A stretch of DNA of 64,000 nucleotides, taken from positions 1-64,000 of the forward strand of contig JASANE010021189.1 of assembly GCA_030248225.1 (NCBI GenBank), in the 5' to 3' direction. This DNA comes from Trileptium ribeirensis. Lineage: Eukaryota > Nematoda > Enoplea > Enoplida > Thoracostomopsidae. The notes beneath the pieces were generated by a model. That model ran no database searches. It was not told the DNA's origin and saw nothing but the letters and a program-made list of their open reading frames with translations. Both the position numbers and the translations under genes were made by a program. Shown one piece after another: positions 34,249 to 45,349 of the stretch. Numbering within the stretch: position 1 is the first letter of the stretch; each line of letters begins with the position of its first letter.

Positions 34249-35118
34249 GTGATGCCAAACCTCAAAGTGTTGGTACTCCAACGCAATGGATACCGGACGA
34301 ATGTCAAGAAGCAGCTTGGTCTGTTCGACGACATACAGTCGAACGAGGAGGATTCAAACTATGGTACCAACTTGAAACTCTTCATTGAGAAAATGCTGCA
34401 TTATCAACAAAAAATTGAAAACCTTGATCTCGAGGTAATGCAATCGATCGAAGATACTGAGGCGCTTGAGAAAGAAGTAACCACGATCGCTCAATTCCGT
34501 GAAACAACGGTCGATGGGATCAAAATGGCGGAATTAGCTTTGGCAGATTTTAATTGTACCAATTTCAACCATCGGCAAGATGACGAACAAAGCATCGTCT
34601 CTAGCCATACGCAGCGGGTCGCTTTGAAGCTACCTAAGTTAGAACTTGAGAAGTACAGCGGTGACCCCATGAAGTGGCAGGGATTTTGGGACTCTTACAA
34701 CTCCACAGTGCACCAACATCTAGACCTCTCTGATATTGAGAAGTTCAAATATCTTCGAACTTTGCTATCTGATGACGCATTGGCAATGGTAGAAGGATAT
34801 AGGCTTACTGCGGAAAACTACTTCACAGCTGTGGAAGCACTAAAGGAAAGATTTGGCAATTCCGAACTAGCAGTATTCGCTCACTTCGAGAGACTTATGG
34901 ATTTGTCATCCTGTGAAGGCGACTTCGGGCGGCTACAGAAGGTATATGATGAATGTGAGAAGCACATTCGTAGTCTGGTAGCACTCGGACTCGACGAAGA
35001 CGTGTTCGGCCAAGTGTTCACACCTATCATTCTGTCGAAACTTCCACGTTCCATACGGATTCAACTCCACCTTGCAACGGACCAAAGCCATGGAAATTGT
35101 CAGCCCTCCGCGAGCTGA
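34249..35118 (+). pseudogene. BEL/Pao gag (DUF1759-like)
   Basis: A 289-codon open frame. The N-terminal third is charged and coiled-coil-like. From about residue 125 it carries LKLPKLELEKYSGDPMKWQ, then FWDSYNSTVH and EKFKYLRTLLSD, then LTAENYFTAVEALKERFG. This is the signature of the gag core of BEL/Pao elements, which forms the particle. The frame ends early at about residue 280 in a region that in relatives continues to the zinc knuckles, so there is a frameshift near 35080. Confidence 0.9.
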
Positions 35119-35306
35119 TGAAAGAAGAAATGAAGGCACGTGGAATGAGTGACTGCTATATTAGTTGAAAGGGCGCGCACAAGAATAACAACAATAATCA
35201 CAGCGGACACAAGTTCGGGCAACGGAACGACGACAGCATTAAATCAACTCTTGGTAATCAACGGCGACTGAAGCCAGGCTCCCACAACAAACGACTGAAG
35301 TCGACG

Positions 35307-35741
35307 ATGCACACAGACTTGTCGAACGAAGCGAAACAATCAGTAACTTGCTGCTATTGCAAGGGGCCTCATTACGCAGACAAGTGCTCCAAGTATACTA
35401 CTCTGGCAGATCGAAAACGTCAGTTGACTGTAAAGTGCTACAAATGTCTGGTCGAAGGACATGATGCACGCAGCTACCAAAGACGGCGGCAGTGCTTCTA
35501 TTGTAATAAAGAAATGCATTACAGTAGCTTATGTCCGCAACAATTTAAGAGTGGCGATCAGAAACCTGCATTACCCACGATAAAGGCGGACGGGTTATCT
35601 GCGAGCAATATCAATACCTTGATTCACGATGCCACGTTGGTTGCTGACGGCGCACAAATCCAGATGCAGATCTTGAGTCGGAAAACGGCACCGTACAGGC
35701 TCGCATGTTCTTCGACACCGGTAGCACAAGAAGTTATGTAA
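35307..35741 (+). pseudogene. BEL/Pao nucleocapsid zinc knuckles
   Basis: The frame contains three Cys/His knuckles in a row. The first is complete (C-x2-C-x3-H-x4-C). The second (CYKCLVEGHDARSY) has Tyr in place of the last Cys. The third (CFYCNKEMHYSSLC) is complete. They would bind element RNA. The change in the second knuckle is probably decay. It connects to the protease by a frame change near 35700. Confidence 0.85.
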
Positions 35742-36337
35742 CAACGTCATTATTTCGAGCACTTGGCGCTCAATCGGAGGGTGATGAAATCATTTCTCTT
35801 GGAAAATTTTCTAGCCGGAAACGCACAACGGTTACGTATAAACAAGCTACCACCCACATTCCAACAATAAGCGGGGAATGAATAGCTGTGTCTACATTGG
35901 TGACCGATGTGATCACAACTCCCATTCAAAAGTTCCCTGTGAGCGTCGAGAAATATCCAGCCTTATCCAAGCTGCCATTCGCGGATTCACTCACAAAATC
36001 AATTAAGCACGTTGATATCAACATCCTTATTGGATTAGACCACTACTACGACATTGTTGAAAAAGAAAAAATATCGCTGGCAAGCGATTTATACTTGTTC
36101 GGTTCGAAACTGGGATACATCGTCAGCGGAAAAGTCCCTGTAACACTAGGCGTTCAGGCAGCCGCTGTACTCTTGCTTCGTCAATCCACAGACATAATAC
36201 CTCGTCGGGACGACTTTGAACGATTCTGGGCGTTTGAGGACATCGGAATAAAAGACAATCCATATCAACTTGACGATGATAAAGCAAAACAGTCTTTCGA
36301 GGACACAGTGAAAATCGTCGACGGACGCTACCAGTGA
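35700..36337 (+). pseudogene. BEL/Pao aspartic protease and linker
   Basis: At 35714-35722 the plus strand encodes Asp-Thr-Gly-Ser in the context MFFDTGSTRSYV, the catalytic loop of the BEL/Pao protease (DUF1758). A stop near 35880 precedes the open frame 35888-36337. That frame carries VDINILIGLDHYYDI, then FGSKLGYIVSG, then FWAFEDIGI, the conserved link from protease to polymerase in BEL elements. Confidence 0.85.
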
Positions 36338-37306
36338 CATTTCCATGGAAGGTAGAAAACCCAGACTTACCAACAAACTACGGTTTAGCGGTCGGTCGTC
36401 TGAAGTCGCTAGTAAAACGACTGAATTCGCAACCGAGAACGTTCGAGGAATATGATAAGACGATCCAAGGTCAGCTTGCAAAGAGAGTAGTGGAAGACGT
36501 CGATATTTGACATAGCAATGAAAATCATCGCGTGCACTATATCCCGCACCATTGCGTCATTCGGACGGATAAAACCATAACGAAATTACGTATAGTATAC
36601 GACGCTTCAGCTAAGACATCCAAAGATCAAAACAGCCTCAACGACTGTCTCCTACGAGGACCAGTCATTCTTGAAGATTTATGCGCCATGCTACTCCGAT
36701 TTCGCCTTTGCAACGTCGCGATGATTTGTGATGTGGAAAAGGCTTTTCTGCAGGTTGGACTCCAAGAGCATGAACGAGACGTGACTCGATTTTTGTGGCT
36801 CAAGGACATTAGAAGACCCGTCACTCCATCGAATCTTCGGTGCGAGAGTACTGTTTGGGGCTGTCTCAAGTCCATTTCTGCTCGCTGCGGTCATCAAACA
36901 TCATTTGGAGCGACAACAATCAAAGGTTGCTGACGATATCAGCAATAACTTGTATGTCGACAACATATTGGCCGGACGGGACAATGTCGTCGAGGCGGTG
37001 AACTTCTACAAGGAGGCGAAATGTTTATTCAAACAAATCTCCATGAATATCCGGGAATGGTATTCCAATGCTTCTGAGCTCAACAAGCACTTAGCAAATG
37101 TTGACATCGGAAAGGGCATTATTCCCACTGTACTAGGATTAAAATGGGACACTCGCAAAGATGTCATATCATGCTCAGGACCAACGATGAATTTCGACAT
37201 CTCGTCGAAACGCAAATTGTTGCAGTGCGTTTCAACTGTTTTTGACCCCTGTGGATTTTTTTCGCCGGTCATAATCCGAGGGAAATCATTCATTCAACTT
37301 CTCTAG
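36338..37306 (+). pseudogene. BEL/Pao reverse transcriptase
   Basis: The first frame (36532-36933) has HYIPHHCVIR, KLRIVYDASAKT, NDCLLRGP and MICDVEKAFLQVGL, the last holding the catalytic Asp of motif A. The second (36905-37306) has NLYVDNILAG with the YVDN form of motif C seen in BEL, then LGLKWDT, VSTVFDPCGFFSPV and a stop at 37304. A frame change near 36880 and loss of part of motif B show it is inactive. Confidence 0.9.
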
Positions 37307-37309
37307 AAG

Positions 37310-37810
37310 GAGAAATTGGACTGGGATGCAGAAATATCCGATGAGGTGAAGGCTGTCTTTTCGGATGTGGCACGGGACCTTTCTGCTGTGAAAGAAGTAC
37401 TAATACCACGATAGCTCCATGGTGCTTCTGCCGACAGCCGAAAGGAACTTCACCGCTTTTGTGATGCATCCTCTACGGCGTACGCTGCCGTGTGTTATCT
37501 ACGGTGCATTGGTACAGCCGAAATACCGCATGCAGATTTGGTATTTTCCAAAGCTCGGCTAGCGCACATAAAGCTAATCAGTCTTCCCAGATTGGAGCTG
37601 ATGGCAGCGGTAATAGGTGTACGCATAGCTCACTTTGTACAACGCGAGTTGCGAATATTAGTTGATGACATTGTTGTGCGGACTGATTCAATGTGTGTTC
37701 TCCAGTGGTTAGTGTCCACTAAGTCACTACCGGTATTCGTTAACAATAGAATCAAGGAATTGAAATCTCAGTTTAAATTTGAGAAATTAAAGTATATACC
37801 AATCTTGCCA
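37310..37810 (+). pseudogene. BEL/Pao RNase H, 3'-truncated
   Basis: In frame from about 37440 it reads HRFCDASSTAYAAVCYLR (first catalytic Asp), then LPRLELMAAVIGVRI (catalytic Glu) and VVRTDSMCVLQWL (catalytic Asp). Homology ends at KYIP, where an element normally continues to integrase. The last 15 codons are unrelated. Confidence 0.88.
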
Positions 37811-38354
37811 ATCGCTATATCAAACAGCCAAGTTAATACGAACTTGATATCGATTTAATGTCAGCTTTGTAGCGACAGTGTTTGCTTAATGGCTTAATGT
37901 GCAGAGGTCCAAGCAATGGTGAGCGGCAATCGCTTTGATATTATTGTTACATTAATTTAACATAAAGTTTATAGGCAACTTTTCGAAGCATCTAACTTTT
38001 TGATAAATGCGCATAAACCGCTTGTTTACTTAATGCAGCTAGAACCTCATTCTGGTAGAAACTACATAGGTACAAATATCAATTTAATATTAAACAGCGG
38101 CGGAATTGTCACTGATAAGAAGTTTCTACAAGCTTCCACCTTAAATTTAAACTTTATATAAACCTCTTATAAATTTGATACTTGTTTCATATACCCGTGC
38201 TTGGAAATATCATTCAAAAGAGACGCAGCTTGTGTAAACAAAAGAAAGAACGAGGGCAAGGCGTAAAAGAAAAGGGCATAGTCCCTTCAAAGATGGCCAA
38301 AGTGCCAAGCGAAGTTCGGATTCGGACTCAATATGTCCGTCGAACGTATCGATA
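37811..38354. other. Short spacer and R2-flanking block
   Basis: AT-rich sequence followed by about 110 bp (38230-38350) that also occurs in front of R2 copy A. No gene. Confidence 0.5.
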
Positions 38355-40359
38355 TGTAACAGGACCGTATTCGGTCGGCAGGGGGGAAAATAGCCTCTCT
38401 GGGGAGGGTCCATGCCAAATTTTTCCTAGGGTAGGGTGTTTTAAACGGTTCCCCTGGGTTCGGGGCATACTTTTCTGGAGTGTTCTAGGTATATTTAGGT
38501 CAGTCTCGACGAGGGGAATCTAATGAGGGTAACAAGCCGGTCATGGCGTTGGTTTGTGTATTTTCATGGGAAGGGGTACCTAAAAGTGGGCACAGCGGGA
38601 CCGGTCCGGGCTCAAATTAAAGCCTCGGGTCTAAGGATCACGATGATATTTGTGTGATTAATACTCGTTAAGTTATTTAATTATATAACTGTATTTTATT
38701 GGTTTACTTACGTAGTTATTAGCTCATAAGTCCGCGGATCCGGATCGGATATCCACGAACCCGGTCTCGTTCGAAAGACCGTAAAATTCTCTATAAGAAA
38801 TGTTAAGTATTAAATTTTCGAATTCAAAACGGTTCCGGAGATATGGGCTGGAGCCGATACTTTCGATACCAAATTTTCCTAAATTTTCTAAATTTTGTTT
38901 CTTATCTCGACCAGCGAAAACGAACGCTGGTAAATAATATTTCATAGAGCATCACAAGTTACCAGTGTGACGGTAACTATTGAACACTGGGAAATTTAAG
39001 ATTTCGGATTTGGACTTATATTTTTCAAGAAATTTTCTCAATTGCTGTTCGCTTTCGGGCGGACAGCCATATTTTTGCGGTCCTCATTCGTGAGAACGGT
39101 CGTGACGGGTATTCGTCACGGCCAGCCTTTCCAACCAAAAATCAGAGTGAACTTTGCGGTCCTACTACGCGGGGTAGGGTTATTGTCGCTTACATATACA
39201 TATTGGGTTCAGCGGAGAGTCGTACCGTCCTATAAATTTCTTCAACTCGAGTATGGCAAGGGCTCGCCATACTCGCGATCTCAGCCTACAAAACACGACT
39301 TTACAAACACAAAAAATCCCTAGAATTTTCCTCACAAATCGCGCTAAACGAGACAAATTTTTCCCGATTTCTGGTGCCTTCAAACTGGTACATTCTAAAG
39401 TACAATAACAGATACAATTGTGATATCAATGACATGAAATTACGACAATCAGTTGCGCTTTTACGGCCAATCAAACAATTAATATACAGCAAATATAAGT
39501 TCATAATCAATGGTACAACATATCAATACAAGTGTAAGAATGGTACAAAATTCCGGCAAATGTCGGCGCTTTTATGGCCTCTGCCAGCACAACATACGGT
39601 ATATACATAACGATCATAAACGGTATGAAATTGTAACGAATGGCAGGCGCTTTTATGGCCTTTATAGTACAAAAAGTATGGTACGAATATGACACGACAA
39701 TGATATCGATATATAGACATATATGTATCTTCGACTCTGAATGCCAAATGGTATATATACCTGAAAACATGTACAAACGGTTATGGTAACTCCAAAGGTA
39801 TATACATACGCATGCAAATGTACGATATTATCATGGTAGTACGGATCAAATACATAGCAGGTGCCTTTATGGCCATCCAACAAATTACTCCAAAACAATG
39901 GTAATATATACGTATCTGCGATTTAAATACGCCAACGAGCCTTTATGGCCCTATTACCAATAATTACGTAACTATATACGTATATACGGCAATATGCTTC
40001 GTTAATGCGGCATCCTTAAAACGTTACTGACGATATCCCTTTGGATCACAAAAACTGTCGGCGGTGCGGGCCGAGATACGACAAAAATCTTTGATTCATA
40101 GCGAAATTGATGGACGTACAGGTTCATTCTTTGTGCTAAATATATATACATATATATACGGTTTACAAAATGGTGACGGCAGAGCTTCGCCGTCGCTACG
40201 TATCTACGGGAAGAATTCGACTTATATATTCGCTTGCTCGGAGAGGGGTTACAGATTGGTTCTAAGCCCATTTATGTACATATTTCGGTGCCATGGTGGG
40301 TTTTGTAGCCGCCTGGGTTATTACTGTGGGGTGTTCTACGTTGGGGGCGTTCGCCACTA

Positions 40360-40755
40360 AATTCGAAAATGTTGGCCATTACGCTATGGCCAGGATTTTT
40401 GGGGAATTCGCCAAAATGTTGACCATTACAATGTGGACAGGATTACTTGGTATTCGGAAAAATGTTGGCCATTGTACTGTGGACAAAATTATTGGTGTTC
40501 GAAAAAATGTTGACCATTACACTGTGGTCAGGATTATTGATGTTCGAAAAAATGTTGACCATTACACTGTGGTCAGGATTATTTGTGTTCGAAAAAATGT
40601 TGACCACTACACTGTGGTCAGGTTTATTGGTGAGTTTCTAAATGTTGGCCATTGGGGTGTGGCCAGGATTATCGTAAATGTTGGCCATTATTGTGTGGTC
40701 AAGATTATGGGTTTTCGATAAAAGTTTGCCATTAGGCTGTGGTCAGGATTAATCC
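40360..40755 (+). repeat. 45-bp palindromic minisatellite inside R2 copy B
   Basis: About nine units resemble aaatgttgaccattacactg, tggtcaggattattgatgtt and cgaaa in turn. Three central units start at 40507, 40552 and 40597, exactly 45 bp apart. Each carries an inverted repeat TTGACCA/TGGTCA. The period is a multiple of three, so open frames run through it, but the translation is only a repeat echo. R2 copies A and C have one unit each. Confidence 0.93.
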
Positions 40756-40763
40756 ACCTCGTA

Positions 40764-40786
40764 ACGATCCGTATGGATCTGTTACA
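40764..40786 (+). other. Terminal hairpin of R2 copy B
   Basis: GTAACGATCCGTATGGATCT followed by GTTACA folds as GTAAC-GATCC paired with GGATC-GTTAC. The ends of copies A (23045-23073) and C (47168-47195) keep a similar shape. Confidence 0.7.
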
Positions 40787-41399
40787 TATACGCACATACA
40801 TGCATGATCCTATGTCCTACGATATCGAAGACGAACGCTTAGTTTTCCTAGTAACAAAGTGTCATCACTCTTGGGTCGGGGTTTGGTGCTCCATGGGAAT
40901 AGCTTTTTATCATACTCCAAAGATATATGTGTATGCACACGGTCATGTAGGGAAATTTTAAACTGCAAACGACAATGTACGCTATCACTTTTATTGTAGC
41001 TCTGCTCGAGCTTATCCGATGGCCAGCTCATCGGGACTTAGCATACCTAGGGTGACTGGCAAAGCCTGCCAATACGGCAAGGAATGCAACATACGAAACA
41101 CAGATGGGATGGGGTTACCGATTTTGGATGGATAGAGAAAAGTAAGTTGGATCTGACGTCCACTAATGATTGCTTTGAGCGAGTATCGCAATTTGTTCGC
41201 GTTCGATAACATGGTCCATGCTCGACACGGATATAAATATAACCGAAGAATCTTCGGCGAAGATATATATATATGTATAGCTATACTTTCGAAGATTACT
41301 ACTTGACTCAATTGGGTCCTAAAAATACTTTGTATACTTGTGCAGTTTTAGCATCTACACCCGTGAACCACTACGAACAATGGATGCGCAGCACGGAGT
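40787..41399. other. Spacer between R2 copy B and R4
   Basis: No gene. ORFs at 40810 and 41012 (minus) have no recognisable motifs. Confidence 0.4.
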
Positions 41400-43680
41400 T
41401 CTAAATGTTCAACTTATAAGTCCCAGTAGAAAAAGATTGGGACCGAAATCTAACCTTTCAGTTTGTCCTAAGAGCAGTTTCCTAAGAAATATTTCCAACG
41501 TTTTGTACATTAAGTCTAACTTATCAAACGTGAGAAAAATAATATTTCGTTTTATCGGCGGAATTTTGTGTAAATTTGTACATCTTGATAAGGCATGAGA
41601 TCGAGCCGAATCTAGGGAAAAGGTTCAGACTGGTATTTTCGGGCCAATTTAAAACCAACTAAATGTCTGAAATTAATTTCTGGTCCAACGCACTTCAGGG
41701 TTCCCAATCAAAAAACGCGGGTTGTCGCAACTTGATGCAAGAAGCTTAATGAAAAATCTCATCAGATTACAAAGTTTACTTTAGCGTTGTTCACTCCGGT
41801 TGTCTTACGAACGGAGGGGAACGTTTGTAAATACTCCCCTAAACTCGCAAGAAATTTTTCTATAACCGGCAAAGAGTTAGAGGCGTTGTCTCAGCTCTTA
41901 GTTGATAGTAATAAAATTGTTGCGAAAATAACCCAATGTCCTAAAAGTCTAACCTGTGTAAATTTTCTTACGGGACTATTGGATCACTTAGGATCCAATG
42001 CTCACGAGTGTACTATATACAAATTTTGTTATGCGAATTCGCAAAGATGGATCTTCGTACCACCGCAACGGTTGGCGACCCAGTGGGGAAACGTTATATA
42101 CGGGTCTTCAACAACTGTTTTGTTGATTCGTCCCATATGTGATTTCTTAAGCTGACAGTTTGAATACTTAACTAGTCCTCCCTAGAACAAGGAATGCTAC
42201 GGTTGAGCTCGCGAGCAGACCATTGTCGAAGCACGGAACCACTCTTGCGCTGTCCCCAATTTTTCACGATCTCCACCGGATGAAAATACTTAGCCTACTT
42301 AACTAGTTCCTACTCGGAACTAGTCCGAACTCGTCAATTTATCGGATAGTTGCGAAATCATGGTACTAGTGTAGTTCGGTTACGCTCCTAAGCTAACGAT
42401 CCACGTGTTAAGGGCTTCCCAAAGAGTTATTTCAAGCAGGTTCTGTCCATCAATTTGCTCTATATAAATTGCACAGCTATATAATACGAATGCATGAATT
42501 CATATCATTTTCAGAGCATGGGAGCAGCGGTTAAAATTTTACTCAGCTAGTTAATAATCAATTTAAGACTAGACTTACGAGTGGCGATGCCTTGTGAGCC
42601 TTCGATACTGGTCCTAGGGTGCGTAGATTTTCGTCCGCTCGATGTTAAAGACACTCCGGGGAAGAGCCTAATTTGCTATAGACATGTAACTAAAATTATC
42701 AGCGGTTTCTACCTATCGAGACGGATTTGTATTACAAAATCCAACGGTCACTGCAACCGTGGAGCAGTCTCTTCATAAAGTTTGACCTAGGTTATGATGC
42801 CAATTCGATCAATTACTCCGTCACGACCGAGATCTTCGGTCCAACATACCAAACACATGGAGCAAACCTAAAATTTCGAATTACGACCGATTTTGCCAGC
42901 CTTTCTCTGTGAGAATTTACAGGATGGATTCGTCCTACTCATTCGATTTTTGAGAACCGGATTGCCGGTCCTTTCAAAAGTTGAACCCTGGTAAATATAT
43001 TTCTTTTCAGCGACGGCGTATCGTAGCTGTCGTGCTGCCTTGATGTTAAATACACAGATACAAGAGTAAGAAACGAAACATGTTATAACTGTGAATCTAA
43101 AGCTAAAGCCAAGTACAATAGTAAAACTAAACCCACCTAGTTGAGAGTCACTGCGCAAATATGTCTAAAAAAATGAGCGGCTTCTGCACTGCTCGTGCTT
43201 AAATTTATTATAATTTTTGAACGGCCAGAGATTTTATTGGCTTAATAACGTAAATAGAAGGCCTAACGGGTCTTTATTTGGGAAATAAAAAACATTTAAA
43301 AGGAATGTTGATTTATAACCAATTGAAATTTTAGGAGGAGGTGAGCTCCTTTTGAATCACCGCGCAAACGAACCCTGTTAAATTCATTCAACCTTAGGGT
43401 CGTATTTGATTGTAGAAACCTGACTCTACAACTCAGTGAAATTTGAACAAAATTCCTGGAGGGAATTCTGAAATATGTCAATTTTAGCTCACAGTGGTGG
43501 CGTCCCACTTTCAAGCCGTCGGCTCATGGACTCGATTGAATATTGCTCGAATTCACGGTCTTATTCAAAAGCACATGTCTCTACCTAAGATCAAATAAAA
43601 TTTCAGCAAAATTCCTGGAGGAAATTTTGCACAAGATATGATTATTGATCTTGAGTTCCTAATAATAAATATTCAAGGTA
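41400..43680 (+). repeat. R4 dispersed repeat, copy 2
   Basis: It matches 61690-63300 in order (for instance gaagcacggaaccactcttg near 42230, with its equivalent near 62555) and the inverted copy at 16140-18310. Its right side contains two aaattcctggagg motifs (43455 and 43608), with reverse-complement counterparts at 16196 and 16350. It is non-coding and moderately diverged. Confidence 0.82.
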
Positions 43681-44169
43681 CTACTTCGTAACTGCATGAA
43701 TAGGATATATGTAAAATCATGAATAGCGTTGCTTAATCATAGTCGAAATCGAAAAGTTCGCTAAGGATAGTATGTTTTGTTCAAAATGTGTATACGAGGA
43801 ATAGTTTAATTTAACCTCGGTCGGCTCATATTGACTTCCTAACACCTAATTCGACTCACGGAATCATGTAAAATCGTTCTAGAGCTACCACAGCGTTCTA
43901 TTTATACCCTAACTCATGACCGGGGGTTTGAGAATCACTTCAGCTCACAAAAGCCTCATGGGCTTTCACGGTTCACCCTCGACATGGACCCAAGGCCTGA
44001 CTTCATGTGAACACGGCAGGGATGAGGACCGGCCAGCGGTATGGCTTGCTCTAGACAAAGCAATACGAATTGTTACTACTGCCTCGACAGCCTGGATATA
44101 TACCAACATACACACGACTCGGTCCACATCCATGGCATCCACTCTACCACCTACCATACGCCAGTACCA
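43681..44169. other. Unassigned sequence
   Basis: No gene or repeat is recognised. The two overlapping open frames at 43916-44188 run antiparallel and have no domain. Confidence 0.35.
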
Positions 44170-44580
44170 TTCCCCAACTATATATTAAACTTAATTTTAA
44201 TAGTAATTAAAAATTTACTTAATGAATATAACTTACCTATATTAAGTATGGTAAGTGTATTAGCTTATTATTAAGTGCCTTCCAGACAAATATATAAATA
44301 ACCCCAGATATAAAAATAACCCTATATTTATGTATTAAATTATATTACTTCATCATTTATATATAAATAATTTCTTAAAACTATATTATTATTAAATTTA
44401 TAATTAATATTTACTTAATATATTAAAACATATTTATAGACACACAGATATATAAAATCACATATTTACACATAATTTTATTATAAATACTTTCTGATAT
44501 ATAAATATATACATTTAATTCTTAATAAATTTAATATTAATGTTTACTTAATTAATAGATATATTTACTATAAATTTTAT
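44170..44580. other. Very AT-rich tract
   Basis: Sequence is almost only A and T with few tandem units and no open frame. It resumes after R5 copy 2 to about 45190. It could be an AT-rich satellite or mutated insertion; nothing more can be said. Confidence 0.5.
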
Positions 44581-45029
44581 ACTAGTCGGTAGTGGAACTA
44601 CATTTGTGAGCGGAGCTTGGGCTGTGGTATTACGAATGTACTCAATTTTATGTTTTTCAAATAACTACATTGCATAGGGCATACGTAAGGCTTTATCATT
44701 GGTAAAAATATTATATTTGAATTCTTCGACCCAAAAAAACCCTATAATGGTTTGATCGAAACGATTCTATTTCAATAAATCACACAAATATTGCAAAATT
44801 CTCTATTTTAGCTGCATAAAATTAACTAATTAGCTAATTACTAATTAACCACTCAAATTTTTTTAATCCCAAATATCAGGTGCACACTCTGACATGATAG
44901 GCTTTCAAACAAAATAAGTTTTTTTAAAATCGGTTCAGTGGTTCTTGAGATCCGTCGGACCGAACGAACGAACGAACGGACATCGACTTTTTTGGTGACA
45001 GACAGAAAATAAAAACGCTTCGCTCAATT
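44581..45029 (+). repeat. R5 dispersed repeat, copy 2
   Basis: Close match to 14374-14831, including the aaattaactaattagctaat block and the (GAAC)n run. It lacks about 20 bp near the right end. It interrupts the AT-rich tract. Confidence 0.9.
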
Positions 45030-45349
45030 GAAATAAATACATCCGCCAGAAGGCAGACGCAATCCTTATTTTATATCAAGTTAATATTAATACTGTTAAC
45101 TAACCTTGTTTATTTAATAAATATACATAAATAAATTTAATATTAAATACTTGTATTTTATTCTCCTTATAGACCTATATACAAAGATATATACTTTTAC
45201 ATTTGGCACCGACGTCTGTGTAAACAAAGCGTCGAAAAGCAAACAAATACGAGTCCAACGGTATAAAATTGGGTCCCATTCTCTCGAACTCCTCCGGGGA
45301 ACCAAACGAGGCCGTCGGATTTGGGTTCGGCTCCTCCAGCCGAGCGTTT

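Larger units (their letters stand above)
34249..37810 (+). mobile_element. BEL/Pao LTR retrotransposon, truncated within RNase H
   Basis: The order is gag (DUF1759-like region and CCHC knuckles), aspartic protease, reverse transcriptase and RNase H, all on the plus strand and in the BEL/Pao arrangement. The coding frame changes at least four times. Homology stops at a LKYIP motif near 37800, so integrase and the 3' LTR are missing. No 5' LTR is recognised. Confidence 0.9.
38355..40786 (+). repeat. R2 dispersed repeat, copy B (2.4 kb)
   Basis: It starts TGTAACAGGACC and ends CTGTTACA, with flanking ATA on both sides extending the inverted termini. It shares the stem-loops of copy A: CCAGCG/CGCTGG at 38911-38930, CCAGTG/CACTGG at 38962-38990, GCTGTTCGC/GCGGACAGC at 39043-39067 and GTGACG/CGTCAC at 39101-39119. 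It then has five GCGCTTTTATGGCC-type motifs (39457-39950) about 90-100 bp apart. It is longer than copies A and C because of the 45-bp minisatellite at 40360-40755. Confidence 0.88.

Noticed and set aside
40293..40721. Open frame of about 140 codons with 15-residue repeats
   Set aside because: The 45-bp period is a multiple of three, so any open frame persists. Other R2 copies have no such ORF.
44170..45190. Mitochondrial DNA insertion
   Set aside because: It is AT-rich, but no mitochondrial protein or rRNA motif is recognisable.
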